From assembly GCA_045863035.1 (NCBI GenBank), contig BTUV01000115.1:1-7807 (forward strand): DNA of 7,807 nucleotides, given 5' to 3'. A program made the translations under genes and the position numbers. This DNA comes from H2-BAC3 sp045863035. Its GTDB lineage: Bacteria; Bacteroidota; Ignavibacteria; Ignavibacteriales; Ignavibacteriaceae. A model generated the notes under the pieces. It was not told the DNA's origin and made no database searches. It worked only from the letters and a program-made list of their open reading frames with translations. Numbering within the stretch: position 1 is the first letter of the stretch; each line of letters opens with the position of its first letter. Positions 6,158 to 7,807 of this stretch are shown here, piece by piece.

Positions 6158-7615
6158 TTGATAAGCGAAAAACCACGCGTCCGTTTTGCCCCCAGTCCCA
6201 CAGGATATCTACATGTGGGAGGGCTGCGCACCGCGCTCTATAATTATCTTTTTGCAAAAAAAAACGGCGGAACCTTTGTACTCCGCATTGAAGACACAGA
6301 CCGCAACCGCTATGTTGAAGGCGCGGTTGAAAACCTGATTGAAACCATGAACTGGTGCGGGCTGACTTATGACGAAGGTCCGGTTAACGGAGGTGCGTGC
6401 GGGCCGTATATACAGTCAGAACGGCTTGATATATATCAGCGCGAGGTTGCCGCGCTGATTGAAAGCGGCAAAGCATATCACTGTTTCTGCGCTGCTGAAA
6501 GATTAACACAGCTCCGCGAAGAACAGCAGAAGCAGAACCTGCAGACAAAATATGACAAACACTGCATTTCACTGAACAGAGAAGAACGGGAAGCAAGAAT
6601 TGCAAACGGAGAGCAGTATGTCATACGGCTGAATGTTGAACCGGGTGAAAAGGTTGCCTTTGATGATGTTGTCCGCGGTCATGTTGAGTTTGACCGTGAG
6701 ACCATTGATGACCAGGTGCTGCTTAAAAGTGACGGCTACCCTACGTATCATCTGGCGAATGTGATTGATGATCATTTTATGAAAATCACCCATGTTATTC
6801 GCGGTGAGGAGTGGCTTTCATCAACCCCAAAACATGTGCTGCTTTATGATGCATTTGGTTGGGAGAGGCCGGTGTTTGCGCATCTGCCGCTGCTGCTTAA
6901 TCCGGATAAATCTAAACTCAGTAAGCGCCAGGGGGATGTAGCGGTTGAAGATTATAAGAAAAAAGGATTCCTGAAAGAAGCATTGGTCAACTTTGTTGCA
7001 CTGCTCGGCTGGAATGCAGGGGATGACCGGGAACTCTTTTCACTGAAGGAGATGGAAGAACTTTTTACCCTTGAGAGGGTAAATAAATCAGGTGCGGTTT
7101 TTAATCTGGAAAAACTCAACTGGATGAACTTTGAGCATCTGCGGATGAAAACGGATGCAGATATACTCACTCTGATCAGGGAAGAACTGGCAAAGAGTGA
7201 ATTCAGCACGGGCGTATATAGTGATGAGTATTTGGTTAATATCATTCATGCTATGAAGGAGCGGGTAAACTTTGCCGCCGAGTTTGTGGGCAAATGTCCT
7301 TATTTCTACGCAGCTCCAAAAGAATATGAACAGCAATCCATTGATAAAAACTGGAAGCCCGAAACCCCTGATCAGTTAAAAGCACTTGCGGAAAATTTTG
7401 CAAAACTGGAAAATCCGGATACCCATGCATTTGAACAGGCGTTGGCTGATACTGCTACAACACTGAATGTGGGCAAAGGTAAACTGATACATCCGTTGCG
7501 ACTTGCAGTTTCAGGCGTGAGCAGCGGACCGGGAATGTTTGACCTGTTATATATATTGGGCAGGGATGAAGTATCGCGCCGCATCGAAACGGCAATACAA
7601 AAAATAAATAAATAA
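6158..7615 (+). CDS. gltX: Glutamyl-tRNA synthetase
   Basis: This 485-residue class I aminoacyl-tRNA synthetase is complete and charges tRNA-Glu with glutamate in the cytoplasm. The Rossmann fold opens with RFAPSPTGYLHVGGLRTALYN (from residue 9), where HVGG (19-22) is the HIGH signature; LRIEDTD (42-48) follows. KLSKR (253-257) is the KMSKS loop. Cys109, Cys111 and Cys136 match three of the zinc-site positions known in E. coli GluRS; the fourth ligand is not evident. The alpha-helical anticodon-binding part (about 320-485) is present, including GKGKLIHPLRLAVSG and the closing ILGRDEVSRRI. Translation starts at TTG with a GAGGAG ribosome binding site. It follows the CNNM/CorC gene by 32 bp, probably in one transcript, and ends just before a palindrome and repeat array. 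Whether it also mischarges tRNA-Gln cannot be judged here. Confidence 0.97.
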   Translation: MISEKPRVRFAPSPTGYLHVGGLRTALYNYLFAKKNGGTFVLRIEDTDRNRYVEGAVENLIETMNWCGLTYDEGPVNGGACGPYIQSERLDIYQREVAALIESGKAYHCFCAAERLTQLREEQQKQNLQTKYDKHCISLNREEREARIANGEQYVIRLNVEPGEKVAFDDVVRGHVEFDRETIDDQVLLKSDGYPTYHLANVIDDHFMKITHVIRGEEWLSSTPKHVLLYDAFGWERPVFAHLPLLLNPDKSKLSKRQGDVAVEDYKKKGFLKEALVNFVALLGWNAGDDRELFSLKEMEELFTLERVNKSGAVFNLEKLNWMNFEHLRMKTDADILTLIREELAKSEFSTGVYSDEYLVNIIHAMKERVNFAAEFVGKCPYFYAAPKEYEQQSIDKNWKPETPDQLKALAENFAKLENPDTHAFEQALADTATTLNVGKGKLIHPLRLAVSGVSSGPGMFDLLYILGRDEVSRRIETAIQKINK

Positions 7616-7626
7616 CCATGGTTTTA

Positions 7627-7654
7627 GTAGAGACGATGCATGCATCGTCTCTAC
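7627..7654. repeat. Perfect 28-bp palindrome after gltX
   Basis: The half GTAGAGACGATGCA (7627-7640) is followed without spacer by its exact reverse complement (7641-7654). It begins 11 bp after the gltX stop. It could fold at the transcript end, but no T-run follows it, so a rho-independent terminator is not supported. Its right half is the first unit of the adjoining tandem array. Confidence 0.93.
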
Positions 7655-7763
7655 CGGGCATCGTCTCTACCGGGCATCGTCTCTACCCGGCATCGTCTCT
7701 ACCGGGCATCGTCTCTACCGGGCATCGTCTCTACCGGCATCGTCTCTACCCGGCATCGTCTCT
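7642..7763. repeat. 16-bp tandem repeat array, about 7.7 copies
   Basis: Units start at 7642, 7658, 7674, 7690, 7706, 7722 and 7737, with a partial unit at 7753-7763. The consensus is GCATCGTCTCTACCGG; two units end in ACCCG and one unit is 15 bp. There are no variable spacers, so it is not a CRISPR. The 13-bp core GCATCGTCTCTAC recurs exactly at 3274-3286 inside the 110-bp array. The remaining 44 bases to the window end hold nothing I can assign. Confidence 0.95.
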
Positions 7764-7807
7764 GTTATGTTAAAAGTCAAGTAAGCCGCAAATATTATTA
7801 CATCCAA

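Noticed and set aside
7627..7654. Rho-independent terminator for gltX
   Set aside because: The stem is strong but has no loop bases and no following T-run.
7642..7763. CRISPR array
   Set aside because: The units abut directly with no unique spacers, and no cas gene is present.

Overview
The window is a piece of bacterial chromosome of moderate GC. It carries seven protein genes, mostly housekeeping or envelope functions, and two intergenic repeat arrays. A Bacteroidota/Chlorobi-type organism (for example Ignavibacteria) would fit. The reasons are the small outer-membrane beta-barrel gene, the rarity of Shine-Dalgarno sequences, and the AT-rich intergenic DNA with repeats based on GCATCGTCTC. 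That placement is inference; no marker gene here settles it.

Left block (52-2055, minus strand): a Crp/Fnr-family regulator, a PHP-domain phosphoesterase of the RNase AM/YciV type and ribH (lumazine synthase) lie head to tail with gaps of 2 and 25 bp, so they are probably one operon. A CRP-like 16-bp operator sits 35 bp before the regulator's start and overlaps a TTGACA box, which suggests autoregulation. Between it and the next gene are about 190 bp in which I see nothing I can name. A secreted beta-barrel protein (2293-2940, plus strand) follows.

Middle (2941-3413, no gene): a convergent intergenic region holding a 110-bp tandem repeat array built from 16-bp inverted arms.

The next minus-strand pair is a DUF971 protein and a SpoU/TrmH-type RNA methyltransferase, overlapping by 4 bp (ATGA). 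The methyltransferase is cut by a 100-N gap flanked by two identical 55-bp copies. Removing the Ns and one copy restores a complete 254-residue protein, so this is an assembly artefact and not a real lesion.

Right block (4821-7615, plus strand): a CNNM/CorC (HlyC-like) membrane protein with CBS domains, then gltX (glutamyl-tRNA synthetase) 32 bp downstream, starting at TTG behind a strong GAGGAG ribosome binding site. After gltX come a perfect 28-bp palindrome and about 7.7 tandem copies of a 16-bp repeat. Its 13-bp core is also found in the 110-bp array 4.3 kb away, so the two arrays probably belong to one dispersed, REP-like repeat family.

I see no convincing new multi-gene system. The points most worth following are the repeat family, the artefactual gap, the candidate autoregulatory operator and the divergent CNNM membrane domain.
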